From: Torulaspora globosa
Taxonomy: Eukaryota; Ascomycota; Saccharomycetes; Saccharomycetales; Saccharomycetaceae
Assembly: GCF_014133895.1 (NCBI RefSeq)
Contig: NC_050728.1
Span: 310,001 to 374,000 of the forward strand
DNA length: 64,000 nt
Reading direction: 5' to 3'
Shown here piece by piece: positions 63,204-64,000 of the stretch. Positions within the stretch are counted from its first letter, which is position 1. The number at the start of each line of letters is the position of its first letter. Both the position numbers and the translations under genes were made by a program. The notes below the pieces were generated by a model, which saw only the letters and a list, made by a program, of their open reading frames with translations, had not been told where the DNA came from and searched no databases.

Positions 63204-64000
63204 ATGGCTGAACTAGCGAAGGGAAAAGAATTGCGCACGACCAACACCGAATCTCACAGCGATAAGCCTGCCCCCGGTAACATCATTGTGGTATCGAACA
63301 GGTTGCCCGTGACCATCAACAAGAACCAAAAAACTGGTGAATATGAGTACAAAATGTCGTCCGGCGGGCTGGTGACAGCACTGCAAGGCTTGAAGAAAAC
63401 TTCAACATTCCAATGGTACGGTTGGCCTGGTCTCGAAATCCCAGATGACGAGAAGGAGGGGGTGAGAAAAGATCTGCTCGAAAAGTTCAATGCTATACCA
63501 ATCTTTTTGAGCGATGAAATCGCAGATTTGCATTACAATGGGTTCAGCAATTCTATTTTATGGCCTCTGTTCCACTACCACCCCGGTGAGATCAACTTTG
63601 ATGAGAACGCATGGCTAGCATATAATGAGGCAAATTTGACGTTTGCAGAGGAGATCTTCAAAAACATACACGACAATGACGTCGTTTGGGTTCACGATTA
63701 CCATTTGATGCTATTGCCCGAGATGATCAGGGAGAGGATCTCTCAAACAAAACTGCAAAACATCAAGCTTGGATGGTTCTTGCACACCCCATTCCCCTCA
63801 AGCGAAATTTACAGAATATTACCGGTAAGACAAGAGATCTTGAAAGGTGTCTTGAGCTGTAACCTCATCGGGTTCCACACGTACGATTACGCCAGGCATT
63901 TCCTTTCTGCGGTACAGAGAATCCTGAACGTGAATACCTTACCGAATGGTGTCGAATATCAGGGCAGGTTCGTGAACGTCGGGGCCTTTCCTATCGGTAT
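63204..64000 (+). CDS. TPS1: Tps1, trehalose-6-phosphate synthase (3' part outside window)
   Basis: Makes trehalose-6-phosphate from UDP-glucose and glucose-6-phosphate; also limits sugar influx into glycolysis. The visible 265 codons start MAELAKGKELRTTNTESHSD and cover the N-terminal Rossmann half of the GT20 fold. Motifs are IIVVSNRLPVTI, the SSGGLVTAL glycine-rich UDP-glucose/G6P loop, WPLFHYHPGEINFDENAW, VWVHDYHLMLLPEMI and GWFLHTPFPSSEIYR, all intact. The frame is open at the window's end near VGAFPIGI. I choose the ATG at 63204 because it gives the usual length before the first beta strand and lies just below a TATA box and STREs. The frame is, however, open in phase back to another ATG at 62841. 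Confidence 0.95.
   Translation, partial: MAELAKGKELRTTNTESHSDKPAPGNIIVVSNRLPVTINKNQKTGEYEYKMSSGGLVTALQGLKKTSTFQWYGWPGLEIPDDEKEGVRKDLLEKFNAIPIFLSDEIADLHYNGFSNSILWPLFHYHPGEINFDENAWLAYNEANLTFAEEIFKNIHDNDVVWVHDYHLMLLPEMIRERISQTKLQNIKLGWFLHTPFPSSEIYRILPVRQEILKGVLSCNLIGFHTYDYARHFLSAVQRILNVNTLPNGVEYQGRFVNVGAFPIG

Noticed and set aside
1..64000. Centromere, mobile elements, CRISPR arrays, horizontally acquired clusters
   Set aside because: No CDEI-AT-rich-CDEIII arrangement, no transposase, reverse transcriptase or LTR pair, no spaced repeats, and all long genes are ordinary yeast genes in expected order.

Overview
The window is a gene-dense piece of a budding-yeast (Saccharomycetaceae) nuclear chromosome. 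The evidence is short spacers, almost no introns, a GTATGT/TACTAAC spliceosomal intron, an intronless tRNA-Val(AAC), and about 36 proteins recognisable by their Saccharomyces cerevisiae counterparts. The gene order points to a lineage that split off before the whole-genome duplication (for example Lachancea, Torulaspora, Zygosaccharomyces or relatives; I cannot choose the genus). Genes that S. cerevisiae keeps on two sister tracks are interleaved here in one row, every one in the expected relative orientation, and RPL11 (duplicated in S. cerevisiae) is present once.

Layout. 1-26.8 kb interleaves S. cerevisiae chromosome XVI right-arm genes (COG4, FHL1, PRE2, RPL11, SNT309, MRPL51, the YPR098C gene, LEC1, SYT1, RDS3, ASR1) with chromosome VII genes (PIL1, MRP13, GCD2, TOM20, SLX9, TWF1, a YGR079W-like gene). 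From about 28-30 kb to the end the partner track changes to chromosome II (MEC1, CKS1, HSL7, AGP2, CCZ1, SHE3, ATG14, VMA2, TPS1), while the chromosome XVI track runs on (NVJ2, YPR089W-like, SRP54, SUA7, ASA1, YPR084W-like, MDM36). The PIL1 start lies off the left edge and the TPS1 end lies off the right edge.

Genes act in separate housekeeping processes and are not an operon-like system. Some neighbours are related: FHL1, a ribosomal-protein gene activator, lies 1.5 kb from RPL11. CKS1 and HSL7, both cell-cycle genes, share a divergent promoter with an MCB element. Recognisable regulatory sequences include a Rap1 site and GGTGGC proteasome elements between PRE2 and RPL11, RRPE+PAC at SLX9, five Reb1-type TTACCCGG sites, and STREs plus TATA at TPS1.

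Most useful additions beyond the plain gene list: a two-exon YPR098C (TMEM205-like) gene, a decayed tRNA-Pro next to a perfect 20-bp palindrome that fits an RFX X-box, a uORF ending six bases before GCD2, an ASR1 gene reduced to its RING domain, two incompatible small divergent ORFs between AGP2 and CCZ1, and a 121-codon frame that is open and in phase upstream of TPS1. I saw no mobile element, CRISPR array, centromere or foreign-looking gene cluster, and I do not claim a new biological system. Several open frames in the source data begin at TTG or GTG; I moved those starts to the first supported ATG.
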